Source: JANXQG01 sp963709175
GTDB taxonomy: Bacteria > Planctomycetota > Planctomycetia > Pirellulales > Thermoguttaceae
NCBI GenBank assembly: GCA_963709175.1
Contig: CAVPVK010000012.1
Location: 620,001-684,000, forward strand
Length of the DNA stretch: 64,000 nucleotides
Direction of reading: 5' to 3'
This document shows, in pieces, positions 26,281-35,915 of this stretch. The position numbers were made by a program, and so were the translations under genes. Numbering within the stretch: position 1 is the stretch's first letter; each line of letters begins with the position of its first letter. The notes below the pieces were generated by a model. The model had not been told where the DNA came from, made no database searches, and saw only the letters and a program-made list of their open reading frames with translations.

Positions 26281-28371
26281 ATGGACCTGAGCAAACTTCG
26301 CAATATCGGCATTTCCGCCCACATCGATTCCGGGAAGACCACTCTCAGCGAGCGGGTGCTATTCTACTCGGGCCGCATTCACCGCATTCAAGAAGTGAAA
26401 GGTGGCGGCACCGGCGCCACCATGGACCACATGGATCTGGAACGGGAGCGTGGCATTACCATCACCAGCGCCGCGACCTCGGTCGAGTGGAATGGCTACG
26501 ATATCAACCTGATTGATACACCGGGCCACGTCGATTTCACCGTCGAGGTCGAACGGAGCCTCCGCGTCCTTGATGGAGCCATTCTCGTTCTTTGTGCCGT
26601 TGGGGGGGTGCAGGCCCAATCACTAACCATTGATCGACAGATGCGCCGCTACCGCATCCCCCGCCTGGCGTTCATCAACAAGATGGACCGCACGGGCAGC
26701 AATGCCAACAAGGTCGTCGAGCAGCTTCGCGTCAAGCTCGGCTGCGATGCCGTGTTGATGCAGCTTCCCATCGGCGCCGAGCATAATTTCGAGGGGGTGG
26801 TCGATCTGCTCCGCGAAGAGGCCGTCTATTTCGATGGTGACAACGGCGAGATCGTCCGCCGCGAGGCGGTTCCGCCCGCTATGGCTGAGGAAGTTAAGGC
26901 CGCCCGCCAGCACCTGCTGGAGACAGTCTCAATGTATAGCGATGAAATGATGGAAATCCTTTTGGCCGAAGAGCCCTTATCGCTGGACCTGGTCGATCGA
27001 GTGATTCGCGAGGCGGTTTTGAGCCAGCAGTTGACGCCCGTTATTCTCGGATCGGCCTACAAGAACAAGGGCGTACAGCCGCTCCTGGACGCGGTGACGC
27101 GCTACTTGCCTTCGCCGCTGGATACCCCGATCAAGGCCCTGGCCCATGACGATCCGCACACGGAAGTGCCGTTGACTCCCGATCCCAATAAGCCGATGGT
27201 GGGAATGGCCTTCAAGATCGTGGAGGACGCCTACGGCACCTTGACCTTCATGCGGATTTACCAAGGCCGCATCAAGAAGGGCGAAAGCTATTTCAACCAG
27301 CGGAATGGACGCAAGGAGCGCTATAGCCGCATCGTGCGGATGCACGCCGACCAGCGGGAAGACATTGATTCGGCCGAAGCGGGCGATATCGTGGCCGTTC
27401 TGGGGCTGGACGCCGCCAGCGGCGACACGTACTGCTCGCAATATCCTTTGTGCACGCTGGAGAGCATGTTCGTGCCCGAGCCAGTCATCAAGGTGGCGGT
27501 GGCGCCGATGAAGCGCGAGGGCGCCGACAAGCTGAGCAAGGCCCTGCACCGCTTCCGCCGCGAGGATCCTACGCTCCATATCTCTACCGACGAGGAGACG
27601 GGCGAGACGATCGTGGCGGGCATGGGCGAATTGCACTTGGAGATCTATATCGAACGGATCCGCCGCGAGTACGGCGTGGAAGTCGAAGTGGGAGCGCCCA
27701 AGGTCAACTATCGCGAGGCCCCTACGCAGGCCTGCGAGTTCAACACCAAGCACAAGAAGCAGACCGGCGGTTCGGGCCAGTACGCCCACATCGTCGGCCG
27801 CATGGAACCGTTGCCGGAAGACTCTCCCGAGACCTTCGTCTTCGAAGAAGAGGTTGTCGGCGGACGCATTCCCAAGAACTTCATACCCGCGATTGAGAAG
27901 GGCTTCCGCCAGATGGTTCACAAGGGGCCCGTCGCCGGCTACCCGGTGGTCGGCTTGAAGGTGGTGGTGGAGGACGGCTCGTATCATGACGTGGACAGTT
28001 CGGACATGGCATTCCAGATCTGCGCCCGGACCTGCATGCGGGAGAACTTCCCCGCGACGCGTCCCGTGTTGCTGGAGCCCGTGATGAAGATCGAGATCGA
28101 GTGTCCGACGGGTTTCCAGGGGTCGGTGGTGGGCAATTTGACCTCCCGCCGCGGAATGGTGGTGGCCACCGAGGCCAGCGGCGCGATCTGCCGCATCGAG
28201 GGCGAAGTGCCCCTCGCCGAAACCTTTGGCTACTCGACCGACCTCCGCAGCATGACCCAGGGCCAGGGCACCTTCACCCTGGAGTTCGCCAAGTACCGCC
28301 GCCTGCCCAGCGGAATCGAACGCGAGGTGATCGCGGCCAGGAAGCAACAGGCGAGCATGGCCGAGGTTTGA
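26281..28371 (+). CDS. fusA: Translation elongation factor G
   Basis: GTPase that moves tRNA and mRNA through the ribosome. It has 696 residues. G motifs are AHIDSGKTT (G1), RGITITSAAT (G2 region), DTPGHVDF (G3) and NKMD (G4). Domain II follows (KPMVGMAFKIVEDAYGTLTF), then domains III-V, with KQTGGSGQYAHIVGRMEP in domain IV. The switch I segment reads KGGGTGATMDHMDLERERGI, where classical EF-G has DGAATMDWMEQEQERGI. The K-G-x-G-x-G-A-x-MD form recalls the mitochondrial EFG1/spdEFG1 group, known from planctomycetes and spirochaetes; this assignment is inferred. Such genomes usually have further EF-G paralogues. The ABC-F gene starts 12 bp after the stop. Confidence 0.95.
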   Translation: MDLSKLRNIGISAHIDSGKTTLSERVLFYSGRIHRIQEVKGGGTGATMDHMDLERERGITITSAATSVEWNGYDINLIDTPGHVDFTVEVERSLRVLDGAILVLCAVGGVQAQSLTIDRQMRRYRIPRLAFINKMDRTGSNANKVVEQLRVKLGCDAVLMQLPIGAEHNFEGVVDLLREEAVYFDGDNGEIVRREAVPPAMAEEVKAARQHLLETVSMYSDEMMEILLAEEPLSLDLVDRVIREAVLSQQLTPVILGSAYKNKGVQPLLDAVTRYLPSPLDTPIKALAHDDPHTEVPLTPDPNKPMVGMAFKIVEDAYGTLTFMRIYQGRIKKGESYFNQRNGRKERYSRIVRMHADQREDIDSAEAGDIVAVLGLDAASGDTYCSQYPLCTLESMFVPEPVIKVAVAPMKREGADKLSKALHRFRREDPTLHISTDEETGETIVAGMGELHLEIYIERIRREYGVEVEVGAPKVNYREAPTQACEFNTKHKKQTGGSGQYAHIVGRMEPLPEDSPETFVFEEEVVGGRIPKNFIPAIEKGFRQMVHKGPVAGYPVVGLKVVVEDGSYHDVDSSDMAFQICARTCMRENFPATRPVLLEPVMKIEIECPTGFQGSVVGNLTSRRGMVVATEASGAICRIEGEVPLAETFGYSTDLRSMTQGQGTFTLEFAKYRRLPSGIEREVIAARKQQASMAEV

Positions 28372-28383
28372 CCCTCTTTCAAC

Positions 28384-30399
28384 ATGATCCTCTTCCAAGT
28401 TGAGGGCGTCCAAAAGCACTTCGGCCCTGAGCCGGTCCTCGACGGCGTCACCTTCGAGTTGCGCCCCGGCGAGCGGATTGGGCTGGTCGGGCCCAACGGC
28501 ACCGGCAAGACCACGCTCATGCGCATCCTCGCCGGCAGAGAGGAGGCCGACGGCGGCTCGGTCGTGCGCCATCCCACGCTCCACCTTGGCTATCTCGAAC
28601 AGCAGCCGCAGTGGGAGCCCGGCCGCATCCTCCTGGATGAAGCCAAGAGCGCCCTGGCCGGGCTGATGGCCATGGAGGGCGAGTTGATTTCCGTGGCCCA
28701 GGAATTGGGGCATTGCGACGACCCGCTGGAGCATAAGCGCCTGGCCGATCGTTACGACCATCTGCAGCACGAAATGCAGACCCGCGACGCCTATAATCTC
28801 GACCACAAGATCGAGCGCGTGCTGGACGGCCTGCGTTTCCGCCACGAATCGTTCCATCAGCCCGTCGAGTCGCTCAGCGGCGGCGAGCAGAACCGGCTGA
28901 TGTTGGCCAAGTTGTTGCTGGCGGAGCCCAACGTGATGCTTCTCGACGAGCCGTCGAACCACCTCGACATCGAGGCCACCCAGTGGTTGGAGGAGTTCCT
29001 CGCCGAGAGCGCCGCGGCCATGCTGCTGGTCAGCCACGACCGCTATTTTCTCGACCGTGTGACCAACCGCACCCTGGAACTGTTCCAGGGAACCGTCGAC
29101 AGCTACACCGGCAACTTTTCCGCCTATTGGACGCAGAAGGCCGAGCGGCTGCTGGTCCAGCAGCGGACCTTTGAAAAGCAGCAGATCGAGATCGAGAAGG
29201 CCAAGGACTTCATCCGCCGCAACCATTACGGTCAGAAGCACCAGCAGGCCGAGGACCGCCGCAAGAAACTGGAGCGGATCGAGCTGGTGGCCGTGCCGCG
29301 GGCGATCGTGCTGCCGCCGATGGGCTTTCCGCCCGCCTCGCGAAGCGGCGACATCGTGGTCCGCGCCGAGGGGTTGGGCAAGGCATTCGAGCGGCCCTTG
29401 TTCTCGGCGGTCGATTTGCAAATCGTCCGCGGCCAGCGGTGGGGCCTGATCGGTCCCAATGGATGCGGGAAGTCGACCCTGCTTCGCTGCCTGCTGGGTG
29501 AGGAGCAGCCCGATGCTGGCGTCGTGCAGCTTGGAGCGGGCGTGATCGTGGGTTACTTCGATCAACATCTTTCCGGCGTTTCCGACGACGACGATGTAGT
29601 CGATTCCATCCGCCCGCGGCATAAGCAATTCGTGACACAGCAGCGCCGCGATCTACTGGCCCGTTTCGGCATCACCGGCGACACGGCCTTGCAAAAGGTC
29701 GGCAACCTCAGCGGTGGGGAGCGGAACCGCGTAGCTCTGGCGCGGTTGGCGGCTGCGGATGCCAACTTTCTCGTGCTCGACGAACCGACGAACCATCTTG
29801 ACCTGTGGGCCCGCGACGCCCTGGAGCAGGCATTGACGGCCTTCGACGGCACGGCGCTTTTCGTCAGCCACGACCGTTATTTCGTCAATCGCGTAGCCGA
29901 CCACTTGATCATCTTCGAGCCGGGCGGCGTGCGAGTGATCGAGGGCAATTACGACGCGTACCAGCTTTTCTTACAGAGCAAGGCGGCCGCTGCCCCACCG
30001 TCGCCCAAGCAGGTCGCCATGCGGAGAAACGGAGACGGGGAGAGGGGTAGAAATGGAGACGGGGAGCAAGGGGGAAAGAGAGAAAGGGAGAAAGGGGAGA
30101 AGCACGCGTCCGGCACGGCGACGGCCGCGAAGGAGGCCAGCAGCGAGGGGCCGCGCAACGGCGGTACAGCCCAGCGGCAGAAGAAACGGCAATTTCCCTA
30201 CCGCAAGCTCTCCGACATTGAGGACGACATCTTCCAGCGAGAGACACGGATCGAGCAACTTAACGAGGAGCTGGGGGATCAGGCCACGTTCCGCGACGGC
30301 GGCCGCGTGCGTTCCTTGAAGCAGGAGCTGGCGGAACTGCAGTCGGCTCTCAAGAAGCTCTACGAGCACTGGGATGAGGCCAGTGAAATGAACTGGTAG
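28384..30399 (+). CDS. ABC-F family ATPase (ribosome-associated type)
   Basis: A 671-residue soluble protein with two ABC ATPase domains and no membrane segment. Domain 1 has Walker A GPNGTGKTT, signature LSGGEQNR and Walker B VMLLDEPSNHLDIEA. The interdomain linker (about residues 230-320) has a charged helix (RTFEKQQIEIEKAKDFIRRN). Domain 2 has GPNGCGKST, NLSGGERNRVALARL and LVLDEPTNHLDLWA. The C-terminus carries a coiled coil (LSDIEDDIFQRETRIEQLNE). ABC-F proteins act on the ribosome; which subfamily this is was not determined. Position right after fusA supports a translation role. Residues of about 545-580 are encoded by a purine-rich repetitive tract that looks inserted. Confidence 0.92.
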   Translation: MILFQVEGVQKHFGPEPVLDGVTFELRPGERIGLVGPNGTGKTTLMRILAGREEADGGSVVRHPTLHLGYLEQQPQWEPGRILLDEAKSALAGLMAMEGELISVAQELGHCDDPLEHKRLADRYDHLQHEMQTRDAYNLDHKIERVLDGLRFRHESFHQPVESLSGGEQNRLMLAKLLLAEPNVMLLDEPSNHLDIEATQWLEEFLAESAAAMLLVSHDRYFLDRVTNRTLELFQGTVDSYTGNFSAYWTQKAERLLVQQRTFEKQQIEIEKAKDFIRRNHYGQKHQQAEDRRKKLERIELVAVPRAIVLPPMGFPPASRSGDIVVRAEGLGKAFERPLFSAVDLQIVRGQRWGLIGPNGCGKSTLLRCLLGEEQPDAGVVQLGAGVIVGYFDQHLSGVSDDDDVVDSIRPRHKQFVTQQRRDLLARFGITGDTALQKVGNLSGGERNRVALARLAAADANFLVLDEPTNHLDLWARDALEQALTAFDGTALFVSHDRYFVNRVADHLIIFEPGGVRVIEGNYDAYQLFLQSKAAAAPPSPKQVAMRRNGDGERGRNGDGEQGGKREREKGEKHASGTATAAKEASSEGPRNGGTAQRQKKRQFPYRKLSDIEDDIFQRETRIEQLNEELGDQATFRDGGRVRSLKQELAELQSALKKLYEHWDEASEMNW

Positions 30400-30452
30400 A
30401 AATACCTAGTTGCCAGTTAGCTTGCTCTCGAAGCCTATTGAAACCATTAGGT

Positions 30453-30800
30453 TTACGGTTGTAGTGCTTGTGTTGTGCTACGCAAGCCGCAGCGCCGCCC
30501 AAGGGTGGTGTCGGGCTCCTCACAAAGGAATTGATGCAAATCGCGAGTCTCCAGATACGGATCTGTAAAAAACGGCTGACCTTCGCGCGTCACACCAAGG
30601 TCGTAAATCGGGATGAGATGTGTATGCCGCAGTCGGGCACGAAGGTGCGCCACTTTGACGAATCGTTTGTTGTCTTCCGAGCGAGAAGGTCTGTTGAGAA
30701 CCACTTCTCGATGCAAAACATGGTCGATTGCTGGCCATCCTTCGTGCGGGCCGTCCAACCACAATTGCGGGCGCGTTTCATAACAGTCTTCGAATTTCAC
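30453..30800 (-). pseudogene. Protein-kinase N-lobe remnant
   Basis: A 115-residue frame starting GTG. The middle reads HVLHREVVLNRPS, then RFVKVAHLRARLRHTHLIPI and YDLGVTREGQPFFT, which lines up with the N-lobe of planctomycete Ser/Thr kinases (beta3 to beta5 and hinge). The glycine loop is not recognisable, the VAVK lysine is replaced, and the HRD and DFG parts are missing. It ends in unrelated residues. It is probably decayed debris and not a functional kinase. It lies downstream of another truncated gene. Confidence 0.5.
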
Positions 30801-30840
30801 AGGCTTTATGCGGGTATCCTGATTCGAACAGGTCCATTCG

Positions 30841-30987
30841 CTAAGAAGCTATCAGGAACCACGGCTCGGCAATTGCCGGGATCTGCGAGGTGCTCTGCAT
30901 TTCGAGAAAAAGAAACGCCGTCCATTGGCCATTGTCGTCCGTGAAATAAACGGCCTCGGGCTTCAGATCCACAAGTATAGACCGCAT
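30841..30987 (-). pseudogene. Truncated small protein (PEAVYF / AIAEPWFL family remnant)
   Basis: Only 48 residues from the ATG at 30987, containing SILVDLKPEAVYFTDDNGQW and SQIPAIAEPWFL. From memory, this pairing belongs to a small cytoplasmic protein family of about 90-100 residues with no known function; no database was searched. Here the N-terminal 30 or so residues and the C-terminal 20 are missing. The 5' side runs into the end of the SUMF1 gene 14 bp away, and the 3' side meets the kinase remnant. It is likely a relic left by recombination at this locus. Confidence 0.45.
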
Positions 30988-31001
30988 GGTTATGCCGCAC
31001 C

Positions 31002-32576
31002 TTAGTCGCCCGCTGGCAGGAATGCCACGCGCAAACCGTTTTCGCTCATATTCATCGTACGCGAGAAACCTACGCGGCGTGCCGAACGGCAATAGCGGCA
31101 GTCGGAAAATACAAAACCGCCTCGCGCCACGCGTCCCCAGCCAACGCTAGGACCAGTCGGATCGTCGACGGGGGACGCATGGTACGGACCGTACAAGTCC
31201 GCACACCACTCCTGCACGGGGCCGTGCATGTCGGATAGCCCCCAAGCGTTCAGCTTTTTCTGCCCTACGGGAATGTCCTTGCGATCCCAATTCTTGCCAT
31301 ACCAGGCATAGTCACCCAATTGCGACGCGTCGTTACCGAAACAATAACGCGTAGTGCTCCCCGCCCGGCAGGCATATTCCCACTGCGCCTCTGTTGGTAA
31401 CGCGAATCTGCCGGTGGTAGCCGCCACTTTGCCGTTAAGCTTCTCGATGAACTCCAGGCATTGGTCGAAGCTCACACTGTCTACCGGGTTTTTCGGCCCT
31501 TTGAAGCCGCTAGGGTTGTCGCCCATAACCGCCTCCCACTGCTCTTGGGTCACCTTGTACTTGCCCAGGTAGAACGGCCTTGTGATGCGGACTCGATGTT
31601 GCGGCTTTTCGTTTTCTGTCATATCCCAGCCTTTCGAATCCGCGGAGGGATACAAAAAAGCAAGCGGCGAGTCTTTCGCAGTGACGATGACCGACTCCGT
31701 ATCAGGCGTTCCCATGAGGAACTCTCCCGCGGGAATCAAGACCAGCTCCAGGCTCACGCCGGGGCGCAGCGAAAAGTCGATTCCCCTCTTGACAACGGAT
31801 TGTTTATTCTTCGCGGCTGGTTTAGAGCCCTTTGTCGGAATTGCACTTTGCCGCGCGGGCGGCGGGCTCTCGTGATCGCAAACATCCTCGCTTATTCCGG
31901 ATTGATCGAATAATGTGTTGCTCTGCTCGTAGAAGTAGATTGTCGTATCGGGCAGATCCGTCTGCAACTCCAGGACGGTATCCTTAGTCAATGTCGAAGC
32001 GATTGACCGGGAAGAGCCCAGGCGGAGCGTCTTCAGTTGCGTTAGACCTTTAAGATGCCGTAGTCCCTGATCTGTGATCTCCGTGCCGGCGAGGTCGAGG
32101 TTCTGCAGTTCGCTCAAGCGCTCAAGACGAGGTCGGAGCGCCGCAAGGTCAGAGTCGCGAAAGGTGAACCAGTTGAAGAAATGGTTTTCACCGCCGAAGC
32201 GCTTGTGGATGCTGATGCCGGTTATTGGCCTCCCCGGCGCATTCTCGTCGCGCGTGATCTGGCCATCAGAGGGGTCGATAAACTCTTCAATTGATCGGGT
32301 ATCCGGTCCATAAAGCGTCCAGGCAACGAGGGCTGCCAGCCCGGCCCAAATCGCGAGGTTGACCCCCAGTCCTTTCCAGGGAGATTTCTTCGGTCTGGCG
32401 GCGGCTCGCCAAGCCTTGGCAAGTCTTGCAGCGTGTGCACTAGCTAGGAAGATGCCGCCGAGAATTGCCAACCACAGCAAAAGCACCAATACCCCGTGTT
32501 TGCCGAAGATTTCCTCGATAATCGGCATGACAAAGTGCATAATAAATTGCGCAAGATGGGGCGCCGCGTCTTCCAT
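31002..32576 (-). CDS. Membrane protein with leucine-rich and FGE-sulfatase (SUMF1-like) domains, copy A
   Basis: A 524-residue protein. Two N-terminal hydrophobic segments (VLVLLLWLAILGGIFLASAH, and LAIWAGLAALVAWTLYGP) are followed by a short leucine-rich-repeat stretch (LRPRLERLSELQNLDLAGTE, ITDQGLRHLKGLTQLKTLRL). A linker leads to an FGE-sulfatase/SUMF1 domain from about residue 290 (LELVLIPAGEFLMGTPDTES, KYKVTQEQWEAVMGDNPSGF, LPTEAQWEYACRAG). Enzymes of this fold make formylglycine in sulfatases, but the catalytic Cys pair is not in the standard spacing here, so a structural or binding role is as likely. A close paralogue lies at 33471-34951, with a WD40 gene between. Confidence 0.85.
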   Translation of the reverse strand: MEDAAPHLAQFIMHFVMPIIEEIFGKHGVLVLLLWLAILGGIFLASAHAARLAKAWRAAARPKKSPWKGLGVNLAIWAGLAALVAWTLYGPDTRSIEEFIDPSDGQITRDENAPGRPITGISIHKRFGGENHFFNWFTFRDSDLAALRPRLERLSELQNLDLAGTEITDQGLRHLKGLTQLKTLRLGSSRSIASTLTKDTVLELQTDLPDTTIYFYEQSNTLFDQSGISEDVCDHESPPPARQSAIPTKGSKPAAKNKQSVVKRGIDFSLRPGVSLELVLIPAGEFLMGTPDTESVIVTAKDSPLAFLYPSADSKGWDMTENEKPQHRVRITRPFYLGKYKVTQEQWEAVMGDNPSGFKGPKNPVDSVSFDQCLEFIEKLNGKVAATTGRFALPTEAQWEYACRAGSTTRYCFGNDASQLGDYAWYGKNWDRKDIPVGQKKLNAWGLSDMHGPVQEWCADLYGPYHASPVDDPTGPSVGWGRVARGGFVFSDCRYCRSARRVGFSRTMNMSENGLRVAFLPAGD

Positions 32577-32672
32577 AGATTCTCAAGCTCCCTGGAACAC
32601 CTCGACTTCCGGTTCGCTCGCTACGCCTGTGCTTGCCCGGCTACGGCTCGCGCCGACCTACTCGGCGGGCAG

Positions 32673-33421
32673 CTAGGGTAGACGCCACAGGCGCACTGTC
32701 TTATCCTGGCTTGCAGAAATTGCGTAGCGGCCGTCGGGGGAAAAGGTGACGCCACGCCCCAAACGGTATCGGCGTGTCCGCGGAAGGAGTGAAGTTCCTT
32801 GCCCGTCTGTACGTCCCACAGCCGCAGCGTCTTGTCGGTGCCGTCGGAGAGGACGCTGCGGCCGTCTGGGGCGAAGGCCACGGTATAGACCGCGCCTTCA
32901 TGCCCTGAGAATTCACGCAATTGCTTTCCCGTCTCCACGTCCCACAGGCGGATAGTCCCGTCTGAGGTCGGCCAGCCGCTGCCCGAGACGACTAAGCGGC
33001 CGTCGGCCGAATACGCCACCGTATGGACCGACGCCGTGTGCCCTTCGAAACGGCGGATTTCGCCGAGCTTCTCGGCCATTGGCTTGGTTATGCGCTCAAT
33101 CGTCGCCAGCACCGTTTCGCCTCGCTTCAGACTCATCCTATCCGCCGACAATCCGTACAAGATTACATGAACTGCGACCCACCCGTCCGCTTGGGCCCCG
33201 CCCGGGTGAATCGGCTCGCCCGGGTGAATCGGCACGTGAAGAGGAAATGGGATGATCGGCGCGGGAGGTAAAGGAATTACGGGAACGCGAAACTGCCCCC
33301 AGCTTGGTTCTCCGACGATCATCCATAGACCGATCGCGAGGGTCGCCAAGCGGATCGCTTTGAGGCCGCTGAGGAATGCCGCAGCGCTCGTGACACCGAA
33401 CAGCATGCAGAGATTAAACAT
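32673..33421 (-). CDS. Membrane-anchored WD40-repeat protein, frameshifted near its end
   Basis: The start at 33421 (MFNLCMLFGVTSAAAFLSGL) follows AAGGG. A hydrophobic N-terminus (to about residue 42) and a Pro-rich stretch precede at least three WD40 blades. Examples are FEGHTASVHTVAYSADGRLV, GTIRLWDVETGKQLREFSGH and KTLRLWDVQTGKELHSFRGH. Near 32745-32757 the frame shifts. Past it the expected blade resumes in another frame (FSPDGRYAISASQDKTVRLW) and stops at 32673. Without correction the protein ends at 32621 with a nonsense tail of about 40 residues. It probably mediates protein contacts outside the membrane. It lies between the two SUMF1/LRR paralogues. Confidence 0.72.
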
Positions 33422-33470
33422 CGAAAGGTCCCTTCATTCGGTACTCAGTTACCGCCTCTCGCTCAAGTCT

Positions 33471-34951
33471 TTAGTTGCCGTTCGGCAGGAATGCCAGGCG
33501 CAAACCGTTTTCGCTCATATACATTGTACGCGGGTAACTTACGCGGCGTGCCGAACGGCAATAAGGGTAGCCAAGACAAGAATCGCCACCGCGCGCGACG
33601 CGTCCCCAGCCAACGCCAGGACCGGTCGGATCGTCGACAGGAAGCGCATGGTACGGACCGTACAGGTCCGCACACCACTCCTTCACAGGGCCGTGCATGT
33701 CGAATAACCCCCAAGCGTTCGGCTTTTTCTGCCCTACGGGAATGTCCTTGCGATGCCAGCTCTTGCCAAACCAGGCGTAGTCGCCCAATTGGGCTGGGTT
33801 ATCACCAAAGCAATAGCGCGTCGTGCTCCCCGCCCGGCAGGCATATTCCCACTGTGCTTCGGTAGGCAATGCGAATCTACCCATGGTAGCCGCTGCCTTG
33901 CCGTCAAGCTTCTCGATGAACTCCAGGCATTGGTCGAAGCTCACGCTGTCTACCGGGTTTTTCGGCCCTTTGAAGCCACTAGGGTTGTCACCCATAACCG
34001 CCTCCCATTGCTCTTGGGTCACCTTGTACTTGCCCAAGTAGAACGGCCTGGTGACGCGAACTCGATGCTGCGGCTTCTCGTCTTCGGAAAGGTCCCAGCT
34101 TCCTCCGATGCCAAACACGGAATAAACTGTGCTCATCGGCGAATCTGACGCCGTGACGATGGCCGACTCCGTATCGGGCGTGCCCATGAGGAACTCGCCC
34201 CTGGGGATCAAGACAAGCTCCAGGTTCACATTGGCACCCAGCGAGAATGTGATCTCCTTTTTGGCAACGGGTGTTTTTTCTTCGGCCGCAAATTTAGAAC
34301 CTCTTGGCGGAACCAGACCTTGCCGCGCGGGCGGGGGGTTATCATGATCGCAGACGCTCGCCCCTGCGCCAAATGGGTCGCGCCCGTAGAAGTAAATCGT
34401 AGTATGGGGCAGGTCCTTCTGTAATTCCGCGACCGCATCCATTGTCAACTTCGAGGCGTTTACCTGGCACTCGGAGGTGCCCACGCGCAGCGTCGCCAGT
34501 TGCGTTAGACCCTTGAGATGCGTTAATCCTTGATCGGTGACATCCGTGAAACGCAGATCGAGGTCGCGAAGTTCGCTCAGGTGCTCAAGAAGGGGCCGCA
34601 GTGCCGCAAGATCGGCGTCGTGAAAAGCGAAAGAGCGACCGTAGTCATATAGGTGGAAGCTGATGCCGGTTATTGGCTTTCCTGGGGCGGCCTCGTTCCG
34701 CGTGATCTGGCCTTTGTAGGCCTCCATCCGCTCCCCAAGCGAACGGGTATCCGGTCCATACAGCATCCAGGCAACCATAACGGCCAGCGCGGCCCAAATC
34801 GCGAGGTTGACGCCCAACTCTTTCCAGGGAAGTGTCTTCGGTCGGGCGGCGGCTCGCCAAGCCTTGACAAGGTCCGCAGGCGCGCACCGGCAAGGACGAT
34901 GCCACCCAGGATTGCCAGCCACAGCGAAAGCAACATTACCGCGTGTTCCAT
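33471..34951 (-). CDS. Membrane protein with leucine-rich and FGE-sulfatase (SUMF1-like) domains, copy B
   Basis: Paralogue of the 31002-32576 gene with the same order: N-terminal membrane helix, second helix (NLAIWAALAVMVAWMLYGPD), leucine-rich stretch (DQGLTHLKGLTQLATLRVG), then the FGE-sulfatase domain (ELVLIPRGEFLMGTPDTES to NGLRLAFLPNGN). The true start is the ATG at 34951 (MEHAVMLLSLWLAILGGIVL). One base is missing near 34881-34887, so the first 24 residues are in another frame. The uncorrected frame starts at 34973 with an unrelated N-terminus. Long stretches of the FGE domain are nearly identical to copy A, for example GKYKVTQEQWEAVMGDNPSG. The 5' flanks also match (CATAG followed by CTCAAGCTCC). 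Confidence 0.82.
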
Positions 34952-34981
34952 AGTTCCTCAAGCTCCTTTTCAATGCGTTAA

Positions 34982-35845
34982 TTACGCCAAATTGGTGCTT
35001 AGACCTGCCGGCAACTTGAATAGCGCTCGCGCATTGTCATTGAAAACCGCCTGATGGTGATTCTCCGGAATAATGCGGCGAACCAAGTCCCGATAAGCCC
35101 CCATGGGCGCCAACGGCCAGTCGCTCCCGTAGAGGAACTTGTCCAGACGGTCCGTATACTCGATCCCCCGTTGAATCGGCTCGATATAACGCCGCAGGAG
35201 TCCACGCCGGTCAAAGTCTTTAAAGAAAGCTTCATCACCGACGAGCAGCCCTGACAGGTCCGCCCAAACATTCTCATTTTTGCAGAGAACTTCCGCCGCA
35301 TCGACGACCCAGGGGTTGCCGAAGTGCGCGATGACGAAGTTGACTCCGCGATATGCGACGGCCACCTCATCGATGAGCAGCGGATGCGCGTACTTGATTT
35401 TAGCTGTTTCCGAGTAACAATCGCCCGTATGGAAAATAAACGGCAACTTGTATCTGCCTGCCAGTTCGTAATAGGGGAAGTACGCGGGGTTGTCTGGACC
35501 ATAGTAGAGATAGCCAAGATATCCTTTGAGGGCGATCACCTTACCCGACTGCAACTGCCGCTCAACCCGCTGCAGATGTTCGGTGTCGGCCCGCGACGGA
35601 TCTGCAACGCCGATAGCATGCAGCTCGGGCAAATGTTCCGCGATCCGTAGCGTCGAGACGATGCCAAGAGGATCGTCGTTGTCCCCGCCTAAGTGCCCCA
35701 TTCCGAGAAGCATCTCGGTTTCGGTGTCCGCCATCAGCCCCCGCAGGTCCGCGGCCACGGTTTCGGGCGGTTCGTTGAGCCGATCCGGAAAGGGGTGGCT
35801 GCCCGGCAATTGTGGATCCACGGCGTGGATGTGTACGTCGATCAT
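34982..35845 (-). CDS. Amidohydrolase-2 family metal-dependent hydrolase
   Basis: A 287-residue TIM-barrel protein. MIDVHIHAVDP gives the first metal-binding HxH. YKLPFIFHTGDCYS carries the HTG histidine, VNFVIAHFGNPWVVDAAEV the next, and LYGSDWPLAP the catalytic Asp. This set matches the ACMSD/amidohydrolase-2 group, which hydrolyses or decarboxylates small molecules in the cytoplasm; the substrate is unknown. AGGGA precedes the ATG at 35845. The neighbours are a rhomboid protease upstream and SUMF1 copy B 30 bp downstream, with no obvious functional link. Confidence 0.85.
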   Translation of the reverse strand: MIDVHIHAVDPQLPGSHPFPDRLNEPPETVAADLRGLMADTETEMLLGMGHLGGDNDDPLGIVSTLRIAEHLPELHAIGVADPSRADTEHLQRVERQLQSGKVIALKGYLGYLYYGPDNPAYFPYYELAGRYKLPFIFHTGDCYSETAKIKYAHPLLIDEVAVAYRGVNFVIAHFGNPWVVDAAEVLCKNENVWADLSGLLVGDEAFFKDFDRRGLLRRYIEPIQRGIEYTDRLDKFLYGSDWPLAPMGAYRDLVRRIIPENHHQAVFNDNARALFKLPAGLSTNLA

Positions 35846-35915
35846 GCAAAGTCCCTATGGGGTTTGACTGCCAGGTCTGAATTCGAGACCGGCATTGGCG
35901 GTCGGCTAAGCGGAG

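Noticed and set aside
26977..29628. An 883-codon minus-strand open frame spanning fusA and the ABC-F gene
   Set aside because: It crosses two confident genes on the opposite strand and shows no family motif.
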